A stretch of 64,000 nucleotides of DNA, taken from the NCBI RefSeq assembly GCF_900090145.1, contig NZ_FMHI01000008.1, positions 1 through 64,000 on the forward strand. Reading direction: 5' to 3'. The DNA is from Streptomyces sp. WMMB 322. GTDB taxonomy: Bacteria > Actinomycetota > Actinomycetes > Streptomycetales > Streptomycetaceae. A model generated the notes under the pieces. It made no database searches. It saw only the letters and a list, made by a program, of their open reading frames with translations, and was not told the DNA's origin. Below, piece by piece: positions 8,772 through 16,667 of the stretch (position 1 is the stretch's first letter; each line of letters opens with the position of its first letter). Position numbers and translations under genes: made by a program.

Positions 8772-9092
8772 TCAGAAGTCCTGAGAGGACTCGTGGGCGG
8801 CGTAGGTTCCGCCGCGAACCGACCGCAGGTGGAAGTGGCGGACCAGCCGGATGACGGGCCTCACCAGCAGCTCCACGCTGCCGAATACGAAACACCAGGT
8901 GCCCGTCCTCTCCCAGCGCTCGGAGAAGAACATGAAGCTGCCGACGAGGAACCACACCGCGATGAAGATGTCGTTGACGATGCTCGCCACTTCGTACCGC
9001 TGCCGCAGCATCACCTCCGCGCCTTTCAGGCGGATCGTCAGTGGCTCTTTGCTCTCGCCGCGATGAGACCGTCTAGGGCTCGGATCGGACAC
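8772..9092 (-). CDS. YrhK-domain small membrane protein
   Basis: A 106-residue protein with a GTG start and AGGAGG eight bases upstream. After a charged 25-residue N-terminus come two hydrophobic segments (VNDIFIAVWFLVGSFMFF and TWCFVFGSVELLVRPVIRLV) joined by SERWERTG, the arrangement of the YrhK-like domain found alone or in pairs in bacteria. Function of the family is unknown. It begins 18 bases after the stop of the PHP phosphoesterase gene, and its ribosome-binding site lies in that gap, so the two probably form an operon. Confidence 0.75.
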   Translation of the reverse strand: MSDPSPRRSHRGESKEPLTIRLKGAEVMLRQRYEVASIVNDIFIAVWFLVGSFMFFSERWERTGTWCFVFGSVELLVRPVIRLVRHFHLRSVRGGTYAAHESSQDF

Positions 9093-9110
9093 CCTGGTCC
9101 TCCTGTCACG

Positions 9111-10154
9111 TCACGCTTCCCGGGAACCGTGCGTCCAGCTCAGCAGCTTGGCGGCGGTCCAGGTGTTGATGACGCGCTCCGCGGGCACGCCGCACTCCGC
9201 CGCACGGACGCACCCGTTGATCTGCCAGTCGAGCTGGCCGGGCGCGTGGGCGTCGGTGTCGATGGAGAAGTGGACTCCCGCGTCGACGGCCTGACGCAGC
9301 AGACGGCGCGGCGGATCGAGCCTTTCCGGACGGCAGTTGATCTCGACGGCGGTGCCCGACTCGGCGCACGCCGCGAAGACGGCCTCCGCGTCGAACCGGG
9401 ACTCCGGGCGGCTGGAGCGCAGCCGGCCCGTGCAGTGGCCCAGCACGTCCACGAGCGGATGGCGCACGGCGGCGACCATGCGGCGCGTCATCTCCGCAGC
9501 GGGCATCCGCAGTTTCGAATGCACGGAAGCCACGACGACATCGAGCCGGGCCAGCAGATCCTCCTCCTGGTCGAGAGACCCGTCCAGGAGGATGTCGCAC
9601 TCGATGCCGGTCAGCAGCCTGAACGGGGCGATCTGCTCGTTGACTTCCGCCACCACGTCCAGCTGCTCCCGGAGACGGTCGGCGGACAGGCCCCGCGCCA
9701 CCGTCAGACGGGGCGAATGGTCCGTCAGCGCAGCCCATTCGTGGCCGAGCCCGGCGGCGGTACGGGCCATCGTCGCGATGGGGCTGCCGCCGTCGGACCA
9801 GTCGGAGTGCATGTGGCAGTCGCCCCGCAGAGCCGAACGCAGGCTCCGCGCCTCGTCGGTGACCGGGGCGTCGTCCACGGTCGTCGCCTCCGGCCGGGAC
9901 TCCTCCTCGCTCTCCAGCTTCGCCAGATAGCCCGGGACCTCGCCGCCCAGCGCCTCCCTGACGACCTGCGCGGTCTTGGGCCCCACCCCTTTGAGGGACT
10001 CGAGCTGCCCCGCGGCCGCTCGCCGCTGCACCTCCTGCGCTCCCAGGCCGGCCAGCACCTCGGACGCGTTGCGGAAGGCCCGCACCCGGTAGGTGGGGGC
10101 CAGCGCGCGTTCCAGCAGGAAAGCGATCCGGTCCAGTGCCGTGATGGGGTCCAC
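9111..10154 (-). CDS. PHP-domain phosphoesterase with N-terminal helix-hairpin-helix domain
   Basis: A 347-residue protein. Residues about 1-85 resemble the 8-kDa/HhH domain of family X DNA polymerases (YRVRAFRNASEVL, ESLKGVGPKTAQVVREAL). From about 115 a complete PHP domain follows with the expected metal ligands: GDCHMHSDWSDG, ALTDHSPR, GIECDILLDG, VVASVHSK, VLGHCTGR and IDTDAHAPG. The polymerase palm of true PolX is missing. PHP domains hydrolyse phosphoesters with a trinuclear metal site, and in PolX act as 3'-end cleaning nucleases. The start is GTG 10154, with AGGAGG upstream; the longer N-terminal extension is low complexity. It is likely involved in DNA end processing, though a non-nucleic substrate (histidinol-phosphatase type) cannot be excluded. 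Confidence 0.8.
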   Translation of the reverse strand: MDPITALDRIAFLLERALAPTYRVRAFRNASEVLAGLGAQEVQRRAAAGQLESLKGVGPKTAQVVREALGGEVPGYLAKLESEEESRPEATTVDDAPVTDEARSLRSALRGDCHMHSDWSDGGSPIATMARTAAGLGHEWAALTDHSPRLTVARGLSADRLREQLDVVAEVNEQIAPFRLLTGIECDILLDGSLDQEEDLLARLDVVVASVHSKLRMPAAEMTRRMVAAVRHPLVDVLGHCTGRLRSSRPESRFDAEAVFAACAESGTAVEINCRPERLDPPRRLLRQAVDAGVHFSIDTDAHAPGQLDWQINGCVRAAECGVPAERVINTWTAAKLLSWTHGSREA

Positions 10155-10365
10155 CGGGTGCCCTCCTGTGCGTGTCGTCCTGCCGGGCCCCGTCCGCGCC
10201 GTCGGCGTGTGCCCGCGGGGCCCCGCGTCGCCGTCCTCATCTTCCACGGTGCCGCACTTCGGCGGGCAGGGGCGCGCGCCCGGAGGGGGAACGAGAGCCG
10301 GACCGCTGACGACGGACCGGGAGCCGGTGCCGGGCCCGGGAGCGGACCCGGACCGGCCGCCGGGG

Positions 10366-11457
10366 TCAGCCCGTCCGCTCCAGCCGGGCGACGCCGATGT
10401 GCGCGTCGGCCATGCCGTAGAAGACGTAACGGACGCCGCCGATCTCCTCGACCGCCGTGGGGAAGACGACGTTGGGGACGGTGCCGGAGCGCTCCTCCTC
10501 CGTCTCGGGGGCCATCATCGGCTCGTCGGAACGGGCCAGCACCTTCGACGGGTCGGCGGGGTCGAGGATCATCGCCCCGGCCGCGTAACTGACGTGCTGC
10601 TGCTGGTCCATGAAGGCCTTGTCCAATTTCCCGGACACCCCGTGGTGGATGAGCAGCCAGCCTTCGTCGACGCGGAGCGGGGCGGGGCCGGCGCCGATCT
10701 TCAGCGCTTCCCAGGGGTGTTCGGACAGGGCGACCAGGCGGTGCTGCCGGGGGCGCACCAGGGCGCGGATGTCCTGTTCGGCCTCGGCGGCCGGGACGTA
10801 GGAGATCCAGATGCCGGGGCGTTCGTCGGTGACGCCGGCGGGCAGGTGGGTGCCCTCGCCGGGACGGAACCAGCCCAGGTCCCACATGGGGCGGTGCAGC
10901 ATCGCGTATGCGGGCTCGCCGTCCGGGCCGGGGACGGGTTCGGGGAAGTGGACGACGTCCTTGTTGGGGAAGAGGTTGAGGTCGGTGTCGAGGCCGGGCT
11001 GGTACTCGAACCGGAGCGGGCCGATGCGGTGCCACTCCCGCAGGTCCGTGGAGACCGCGAGGGCCGCCCTCGGGCCGAGCGGGCCGTATGCGACGTACGA
11101 CATCACGTGGTGCCCGAGGCTCGCTATCCACGTCACGCGCGGGTCCTCCACGCCCGCGTTGTTCATGCCGCGCTCCCAGCCCTCGTCGGGTGCCAGCACG
11201 ACGCCGCGACGGTCGACGCCGGTGGGCACGCCGTCCGTCAGCGTCACCTCGGCGAGACCGACGCGCGAGACGTTGCCCTCGGCGACGAGGCGGGGGAGCA
11301 GATACAGGGTGCCGTCCTCGGTACGTCCGGACGCGGGGTTGAGCACGCCCTCGGCCTCCATCGGGTCGCCCGGGGACGGCGACATCACAACGCCCTCGCG
11401 CACGAGGCGGTAAGGGATGTGGGAGGAGGAGGGGGCGGCGGTCGAGCAGTCGAGCAC
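10366..11457 (-). CDS. GH130-type beta-mannoside hydrolase/phosphorylase
   Basis: A 363-residue five-bladed beta-propeller enzyme. LNPASGRTEDGTLYLLPRLV, NNAGVEDPRVTWI, LNLFPNKDVVHFPE, GWLLIHHGV and FYGMADAHIGVARL match the GH130 family, where VEDPR is a hallmark of substrate and phosphate binding. Family members cleave beta-1,2- or beta-1,4-mannosidic linkages by hydrolysis or phosphorolysis. There is no signal peptide, so it acts in the cytoplasm on imported oligosaccharides. It starts 7 bases after the LacI stop with AAAGGG inside the end of that gene, indicating an operon under the LacI regulator. No transporter is adjacent. An internal ATG start at MSPSPG is a possible but less likely alternative. 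Confidence 0.8.
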   Translation of the reverse strand: MLDCSTAAPSSSHIPYRLVREGVVMSPSPGDPMEAEGVLNPASGRTEDGTLYLLPRLVAEGNVSRVGLAEVTLTDGVPTGVDRRGVVLAPDEGWERGMNNAGVEDPRVTWIASLGHHVMSYVAYGPLGPRAALAVSTDLREWHRIGPLRFEYQPGLDTDLNLFPNKDVVHFPEPVPGPDGEPAYAMLHRPMWDLGWFRPGEGTHLPAGVTDERPGIWISYVPAAEAEQDIRALVRPRQHRLVALSEHPWEALKIGAGPAPLRVDEGWLLIHHGVSGKLDKAFMDQQQHVSYAAGAMILDPADPSKVLARSDEPMMAPETEEERSGTVPNVVFPTAVEEIGGVRYVFYGMADAHIGVARLERTG

Positions 11458-11464
11458 GGTGGGA

Positions 11465-12568
11465 TCAGCCCTTTGTCGCGGAGTGGATGTGTGCGGTCTC
11501 GCGCCGGCCGGCGGTGCGGGCCGGAGGCGCGGCCGCACCGGCGGCCGGCCCCATCGAGGCACGCGGCAGCAACTCGGCCGGTGCCAGCTCGACGTCGTCG
11601 GCGCGGCCCGCCGCGATGACCTCGTCGAGCGCGCGGGCCGCCGCGGCACCCCAGCCCAGGGCGTCGGCGCGTGCGGAGGCCAGCGGGGGGTGGGTGTAGG
11701 CGGCGAGAGGAGTGTCGTCGTAGCCGACGACGGAGAGGTCCTCCGGTACGGCCAGGCCCAGTTGGTGCGCGACGGCGAGGCCCGCGGTCGCCGACAGATC
11801 GTTCGCGTAGACGATCGCCGTGGGCCGCTCGCCCTCGCCGAGAGCGATCAGTTCGCGGGTCGCGGCCGCCCCGCCGTCGGCGGTGAACCCGCCGGGCAGG
11901 ACGGGCCCCGGGGTGAGCCCTGCCGCCCGTACGGCCTGCTCCCACGACTCCCGCCGGCGCCGCGCGTGCCGGAACTCCTCGGGGCCCGCCACGTGTGCGA
12001 TGCGGCGGTGTCCCAGCTCGGCAAGGCGCTCGACCGCCGCGGCGAACGCGGGCCTGTCGTCGAGGCTCACCGAGCACAGCCCCTGTGCGCAGTCGGGGTC
12101 GCCCACCACCACGGCGGGAAGGCGGAGTCCGGTGACCAGGGCGGGGCGGGTGTCGTCGACACGCATGTCCGTCAGCAGTACGCCGTCGACGCGGCGGTCC
12201 GCCGCGAGGCGGTGGTACACGGCTGCCTCGTCGCCGGGGCTCGTCACGTGCAGTACGAGGGAGTCGCCGCGGGGTGAGAGCACCGACTCGACTCCCGCGA
12301 TGAAGGCGGGGAAGAAGGGGTCGGCGCCGATCGCGTCGGTGTCCCGCGTCAGTACGAGGCCCAGCGCGCCGGCCCTGCCCTTCGAGAGGGCCTGCGCGGG
12401 CCGGCTGGGGCGCCAGCCCAGTTCGGCGGCGGCCGCCAGGATGCGCGACTTGGTCGCCTTGGCCAGTCCGGGGCGGCCGTTGAGCGCGAAGGAGACGGCG
12501 CTGGGGGAGACCCCGGCGAGCCGCGCCACGTCCGCGATGGTGGGACGTCTCTCCCGTTCTGCTGCCAT
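11465..12568 (-). CDS. LacI-family transcriptional regulator
   Basis: A 367-residue repressor. The N-terminal helix-turn-helix and hinge (TIADVARLAGVSPSAVSFAL, then SRILAAAAELGWRPS) are typical of LacI. The periplasmic-binding-protein-like sensor domain follows (DPFFPAFIAGVES, VDGVLLTDMRVDD, AIVYANDLSATAGLAVAHQL, LSVVGYDDTPLAAYTHPPL). The C-terminal 40 residues are Ala/Pro-rich. It controls the downstream GH130 gene, inferred from the operon layout and from an operator-like palindrome about 75 bases before its ATG, so it probably also represses itself. The inducer is likely a mannose-containing sugar, inferred only from the enzyme. Confidence 0.92.
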   Translation of the reverse strand: MAAERERRPTIADVARLAGVSPSAVSFALNGRPGLAKATKSRILAAAAELGWRPSRPAQALSKGRAGALGLVLTRDTDAIGADPFFPAFIAGVESVLSPRGDSLVLHVTSPGDEAAVYHRLAADRRVDGVLLTDMRVDDTRPALVTGLRLPAVVVGDPDCAQGLCSVSLDDRPAFAAAVERLAELGHRRIAHVAGPEEFRHARRRRESWEQAVRAAGLTPGPVLPGGFTADGGAAATRELIALGEGERPTAIVYANDLSATAGLAVAHQLGLAVPEDLSVVGYDDTPLAAYTHPPLASARADALGWGAAAARALDEVIAAGRADDVELAPAELLPRASMGPAAGAAAPPARTAGRRETAHIHSATKG

Positions 12569-12640
12569 GCGTCAACCCTGTTCATCGAGGGGTGTGTTGG
12601 GGTTCGGCCGTGAATGCGGCGCATCGGATGCCATCGGATG

Positions 12641-12656
12641 GTTGAACCGCTTTAAC
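12641..12656 (-). promoter_or_regulatory. Candidate LacI-family operator
   Basis: GTTGAACCGCTTTAAC is an imperfect palindrome (12 of 16 positions symmetrical) centred on CG, as expected of LacI/GalR operators in actinobacteria. It lies about 73-88 bases before the LacI start and stands out as A+T-rich. Confidence 0.55.
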
Positions 12657-12825
12657 AACTGCGCGATGCGAGCACTCAACCGGAACCCTGCGCCGGGTGT
12701 CAACAAGTGCGCCGGTGACGAATCCCGCCCGCGGCCTGCGGCCTTACCCGGGAGGTAATCGACCGCCGCCCCGAAGCAGCCGAAGGTGGTCCCACCGAGG
12801 AAACACCGTCCTGGGAGGACATCGC

Positions 12826-13215
12826 ATGAACCGCTACGAGACCGCCGTGAAGCGCTACTTCGACGCGTGGAACGCCGGCGGGGCCGACAGCCGCAAGAGC
12901 GCCGTCGCCGCCGCGTGGACCGCGGACGGCTCCTACACCGACCCCCTCGCCGACGCACGGGGCCACGACGAGCTCGCCGGCGTGATCGCCGCCGTACGGG
13001 AGCAGTTCCCCGGATTCAGCTTCGTGCAGACCGGCACCGTCGACGGCCACCACGACACCGCCCGCTTCAGCTGGGAACTGCGGGCCGACGAGGCGCCGCC
13101 CGGCGCCGCAGCACCCGTGGCCGGGTCCGACGTGATCACGCTCGCCGAGGACGGCCGCATCCGCGCGGTGCTCGGCTTCCTCGACCGGATGCCCGAGGCC
13201 GCGGCTACGGCATGA
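12826..13215 (+). CDS. SnoaL-like/NTF2-fold protein
   Basis: A 129-residue protein: YETAVKRYFDAWNAGG, AAWTADGSYTDPLADARGHD and DVITLAEDGRIRAVLGFLDR follow the SnoaL-like alpha+beta barrel pattern (helix, DP-x-A segment, sheet). Proteins of this fold bind small hydrophobic molecules as isomerases, hydrolases or carriers. The ATG is preceded by GGGAGGAC. The gene is monocistronic, and its last 11 bases overlap the end of the convergent XRE regulator gene. No substrate can be deduced. Confidence 0.75.
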   Translation: MNRYETAVKRYFDAWNAGGADSRKSAVAAAWTADGSYTDPLADARGHDELAGVIAAVREQFPGFSFVQTGTVDGHHDTARFSWELRADEAPPGAAAPVAGSDVITLAEDGRIRAVLGFLDRMPEAAATA

Positions 13216-13999
13216 GCAGCTGAAGGTCCTTTGCCGTCTCCGGGCCGGCGGGCAGGAACGTTTCCACCGCCAGCTCGGAGACCGTCACGTCCACCGGTGT
13301 GTTGAACGTCGTGACGGCGGAGAGGAAGGCGAGTCTGCGCCCCGCGTGCTCGATGACCAGAGGAAGCGCGAACGGACTGGCCCCGCCGGCCGACTCCTCG
13401 CCGCCCGCCGGCAGCGGATAGGCCGACACCTCCTCGTACAGGGCACGCAGCGGCTCGGACCGCAGCAGCGCGAGCTGCCGCTCCATCTGGTGCAGCAGAT
13501 GGCTGCGCCACTCGCGGAAGTTGACGATCCGCCGGGCGAGCCCGTCCGGGTGCAGCGTGATGCGCATGGCGTTCAGCGGCGGCTCCAGCAGCCAGGAGGC
13601 GACACCGTCGAGCAGCATCGCGATGCCGCGGTTGGCGGCGAGGACCTGATAGGTGCCGTCCACCACGAGAGCCGGATAGGGCTCGTACGCGGTGACCATG
13701 CGCTCCAGGTCCGCCCGCAGGGACTCCAGGGCGGGGGAGTCGAGCGGCGTCTCCGGATAGTGCGGCGCGTGACCGGCGGACACCAGCAGGGCGTTGCGCT
13801 CCCGCACGGGCACGCCCAGCTCTTCCGCCAGCTTCAGCACCATCTCGCGACTGGGCCGGGAGCGGCCCGTCTCGATGAAGCTGATGTGCCGTGACGAGGA
13901 GCCGGCCCGCAGGGCGAGATCGAGCTGGCTCAGCCCGGCACGCTCGCGCCAGCTCCGCAGCATGGGCCCTGCCGTGTTGCCGGCCGCCGAGGTGGTCAT
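13205..13999 (-). CDS. XRE-family regulator with MmyB-like ligand-binding domain
   Basis: A 264-residue regulator. The N-terminal helix-turn-helix (LRSWRERAGLSQLDLALRAG, SSRHISFIETGRSRPSREMV) is followed by an MmyB-like PAS-type domain (AYEPYPALVVDGTYQVLAAN, NAMRITLHPDGLARRIVNF) that binds fatty-acid-like ligands in the structurally known member. No clear Shine-Dalgarno precedes the ATG, so a leaderless or weakly initiated mRNA is possible. Such regulators usually control an adjacent divergent oxidoreductase gene; here the only divergent neighbour is the pterin dehydratase gene, so the target is uncertain. Confidence 0.85.
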   Translation of the reverse strand: MTTSAAGNTAGPMLRSWRERAGLSQLDLALRAGSSSRHISFIETGRSRPSREMVLKLAEELGVPVRERNALLVSAGHAPHYPETPLDSPALESLRADLERMVTAYEPYPALVVDGTYQVLAANRGIAMLLDGVASWLLEPPLNAMRITLHPDGLARRIVNFREWRSHLLHQMERQLALLRSEPLRALYEEVSAYPLPAGGEESAGGASPFALPLVIEHAGRRLAFLSAVTTFNTPVDVTVSELAVETFLPAGPETAKDLQLLMP

Positions 14000-14149
14000 G
14001 GGCCAAGAGTAGGCCGCCCGCCGGGACCGGCGGCCCGCCGCAGGGGAGGGCCCGGGGGTCCGTCCGCGGCGCGGGGCTGCGCCTAGGCTGGTGGGACCCC
14101 GTCAAGCACGCCGTCGAGCACGCCGCAACAGAAAGCGAGAGAGACCCTC

Positions 14150-14455
14150 ATGGCTCCCGAACCCCTGACCCGGCAGCAGACCGACGAAGCCCTCGCCGCG
14201 CTTCCCGGCTGGAGCACCGACGGCGACAGCATCACTCGCACGTACTCCTTCGCCAAGCACCTCCCGGCCGCCGCGATGGTGGTCCATGTCGCCACCATCC
14301 AGGAGGAGCTGAACCACCATTCGGAGATGTCGCTGGGCTACAACAAGCTGTCCGTCACGGTGAACACGCACAGCGTCGGCGGGCAGGTCACCGCGAAGGA
14401 CATCGAACTGGCCCGCCGCGTCGAGGAGATCGCGGCGGGACACGGCGCGAGCTAG
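14150..14455 (+). CDS. Pterin-4a-carbinolamine dehydratase
   Basis: A 101-residue enzyme that dehydrates 4a-hydroxytetrahydrobiopterin during recycling of the pterin cofactor. The family signature is present: E-x3-H-H-S-E in EELNHHSEMSLGYNKLSVTV, followed by NTHSVGGQVTAKDIELA with the conserved His and Asp. Length is normal for the family. A TAGGCT hexamer at 14084-14089 could be its -10 element, placing the transcript start about 55 bases before the ATG. No aromatic amino-acid hydroxylase is adjacent, so the partner reaction is elsewhere or it serves molybdopterin-type chemistry. Confidence 0.92.
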   Translation: MAPEPLTRQQTDEALAALPGWSTDGDSITRTYSFAKHLPAAAMVVHVATIQEELNHHSEMSLGYNKLSVTVNTHSVGGQVTAKDIELARRVEEIAAGHGAS

Positions 14456-14518
14456 GTTCCGGTTCCTTCACAGCGCGACCAGAGCGCGACGGCGCCGGGT
14501 GGTGACCTGACTGGTGAC

Positions 14519-15712
14519 CTAACTGGTGCTCAGTTTCAGGCCGTACGCGGAGAGCGGGGCGGCGACCGGCTGGTAGTAGGTCGTGCCGCCGGTCGAGCAG
14601 TCGCCCGAGCCGCCCGACGTCGTTCCCTGCGCCTGGTCGCCGGAGACGAACGGCCCGCCGGAGTCGCCCGGTTCGGCGCACACGGACGTGCGCCCCAGGC
14701 CCCGCACCGTGCCCTGCTCGTAGGCGACGGTGGCGTCGTGCTGCTCGATGGTGCCGCAGCGCCAGCCGCTGGTCGACCCGGAGCGGCAGACCGACGAACC
14801 GGACGGCACCCGCTTGGCGCCGGCGACCGACAGATTCACCGAGCCGGGGCCCTTCACATACGGCTTCGCCCGCCAGCCGCTGTTCACCGCGACCCAGCCG
14901 TAGTCGTGACCCGGGAAGGACCGTGCCTGGACGGTGCCCTGCGCGGCCCTGTTGTGGCCCGTCGTCTTCGCCCCCTCCTTCCCGCAGTGCCCGGCGGTGA
15001 GGAACCCGTCGGTGCTGCCCTTGGTGACGGAGAAGCCGATGGAGCAGCGGGTGGAGCCGTTGGTGTAGTAGGCGTCGCCACCGCGCAGGTCCTCCGCGTA
15101 CGGGCGGGGTTTCTCGGTGGACTGCGTCACCCGGACCAGTGAGGCGGACGCACCGCTGCGGGTGAGGAAGTCCTTCGCGCCCGCTGGTTCGTTCGCGCGC
15201 ACGACGACGCTGTTGCTCGGGACGTCCACCGCCCACACCGAGGTACCGCGCGGTGCGCGCCTGAGCGCCGAGGTGTCGAGGGCGGCCTTCGCCGTCTCCA
15301 GGGCGTCGAGGCTGTGCTCGACCACCTTCGGCTCGGCGCCTGCGGCCTTGATGGCGGCGGTGTCCTCCCGGTCGGTGGTCGCCACGACGAGCTTCGAAGT
15401 CGCTCCCGTGACCCAGGCGCCGCCGTAGCGCCGCCCCAGCTTCGTGCGCATCTGCTGTTCGACGGTGACGGCCCGCTGCTCGTTCGCGATCCTCTTGACG
15501 GCTTCGGCGGTGGTGATGCCGAGGTCCTTGCTGATGCTCTTGAGCATCCCCGGCGCGATCTCCGGGGCGGGCGTCGCGTCACCGGTGGCGGCGGGGTCGG
15601 CGCCGGCGCGGCCGGGAGGGGAGGGCTCGTCCGCGGTCGCGGGCATCACGGCGATGCCGAGGGCGCCGACGGCCATGACCGTGGCGGCGAGGACCGGGAG
15701 CTTTCGGGGCAT
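14519..15712 (-). CDS. Secreted S1-family serine protease (streptogrisin type)
   Basis: A 397-residue pre-pro-enzyme. A signal peptide (LPVLAATVMAVGALGIAVMPATA) is followed by an alpha-lytic-protease-type propeptide (MLKSISKDLGITTAEAVKRI, and a second repeat unit) and the mature chymotrypsin-fold domain from about residue 205. The triad is visible as FLTAGHCG (His), FPGHDYGWVAV (Asp) and EPGDSGGPF (Ser), with three cysteine pairs expected. The ATG at 15712 is chosen because AGGAG lies 8-12 bases upstream and the signal peptide starts there. It degrades extracellular protein after self-cleavage of the propeptide. Closely resembles streptogrisin-like proteases; the exact specificity pocket was not assigned. 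Confidence 0.93.
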   Translation of the reverse strand: MPRKLPVLAATVMAVGALGIAVMPATADEPSPPGRAGADPAATGDATPAPEIAPGMLKSISKDLGITTAEAVKRIANEQRAVTVEQQMRTKLGRRYGGAWVTGATSKLVVATTDREDTAAIKAAGAEPKVVEHSLDALETAKAALDTSALRRAPRGTSVWAVDVPSNSVVVRANEPAGAKDFLTRSGASASLVRVTQSTEKPRPYAEDLRGGDAYYTNGSTRCSIGFSVTKGSTDGFLTAGHCGKEGAKTTGHNRAAQGTVQARSFPGHDYGWVAVNSGWRAKPYVKGPGSVNLSVAGAKRVPSGSSVCRSGSTSGWRCGTIEQHDATVAYEQGTVRGLGRTSVCAEPGDSGGPFVSGDQAQGTTSGGSGDCSTGGTTYYQPVAAPLSAYGLKLSTS

Positions 15713-15943
15713 TGGCGCTCTCCTCGTGTCGCTGGTGGACGGGCGTACTCGGGCCATGCCTCAGCGTCCGGCCGCCGACGGGGGCGCACCACCCGTGGCG
15801 CGACCAGATGGACGTACGCTCCCTCAGGCTCCGCCACCCCCGGGTCCGCGGATGCGTCACCCGGCGGCCCGTGCCGCACGGACCCCGTGAATCCGCGCGG
15901 CACGGGCCTGTCTCCGCGGCGCCGCCCGGCGCCTGCCGTGCCC

Positions 15944-16603
15944 CTACTTCGGAGGCATCAGGACCGAGTCGATGATGTGCACCGTGGCATTGGCGGTCCT
16001 GACGTTGCCGCAGCCCACCGCGGCCTCGTCGTTGACCTTGTAGGAGTCACCGGAGCCGGCCGTGGTGAGGTCTTCCTTCGCCAGGGTCGGGAAGGAGCCG
16101 CCGGCCAGCTTCTCCTTCGGCAGCTTCTCGCCCACCACGTGGTAGGTGAGGACCTTCGTGAGCATCTTCTTGTCGCTGATGACCTTCTTCAGGTCGGCTT
16201 CCGGGATCTTCTCGAACGCCTCGTTCGTCGGGGCGAACACCGTGATGTCCTGCGAGCTGTTGAGGGTGTCGGCCAGGCCGGCCTTCTTCACCGCGCCGAC
16301 CAGCGTGGACAGTTCGGGGTTGTTGCTTGCGGCGGTGGCGACGGGGTCCTGCGCCATGCCCTCGAAGCTGCCCTTGCCGGTCTCGGGCACGGCCTTGCAG
16401 GCCGGTCCGAACTCGCCGCTCGCCGCCTCCGGCTTCTGCCCCTTCTCCTCCTTCTCCTTGTTCCGGGACTCGGAGGGCTTGCTGTCCGAGCTCTTGCTGC
16501 CGCTGCCGCTGCCGCTGTCGCTGGAGCAGGCGGAGACGCCCAGCGGCAGCAGTGCCACTGCGGTGACGGCGACGGCGGTCCTGCGGATGCGTGAGGTGTT
16601 CAT
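15944..16603 (-). CDS. Fasciclin-domain lipoprotein
   Basis: A 219-residue exported lipoprotein. Signal peptide VAVTAVALLPLGVSAC ends in a lipobox (LGVSAC), followed by a Ser/Gly- and Glu/Lys-rich linker to about residue 65. One FAS1 domain fills the rest: LSTLVGAVKKAGLADTL, ITVFAPTNEAFEKI, LTYHVVGEKL and a closing NATVHIIDSVLMPP. FAS1 domains mediate surface adhesion. In mycobacteria the fasciclin proteins Mpt70/Mpt83 are the main SigK targets, and this gene sits 64 bases downstream of a molybdoenzyme gene with a SigK-like promoter, so I infer co-transcription in that regulon. No separate promoter of that type is seen in the 64-base gap. Confidence 0.9.
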   Translation of the reverse strand: MNTSRIRRTAVAVTAVALLPLGVSACSSDSGSGSGSKSSDSKPSESRNKEKEEKGQKPEAASGEFGPACKAVPETGKGSFEGMAQDPVATAASNNPELSTLVGAVKKAGLADTLNSSQDITVFAPTNEAFEKIPEADLKKVISDKKMLTKVLTYHVVGEKLPKEKLAGGSFPTLAKEDLTTAGSGDSYKVNDEAAVGCGNVRTANATVHIIDSVLMPPK

Positions 16604-16667
16604 CGTTGTCTCTCTTCTGTGTTCGGAGGCCTGAAGTCCGGTCGGGAATGCGGGAGCCGGGGTCGCG

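Noticed and set aside
16604-16667. A separate SigK-type promoter for the fasciclin gene
   Set aside because: No GACCAAkCC-N16-CGAA pattern is present in the 64-base gap; co-transcription with the molybdoenzyme gene is the simpler reading.
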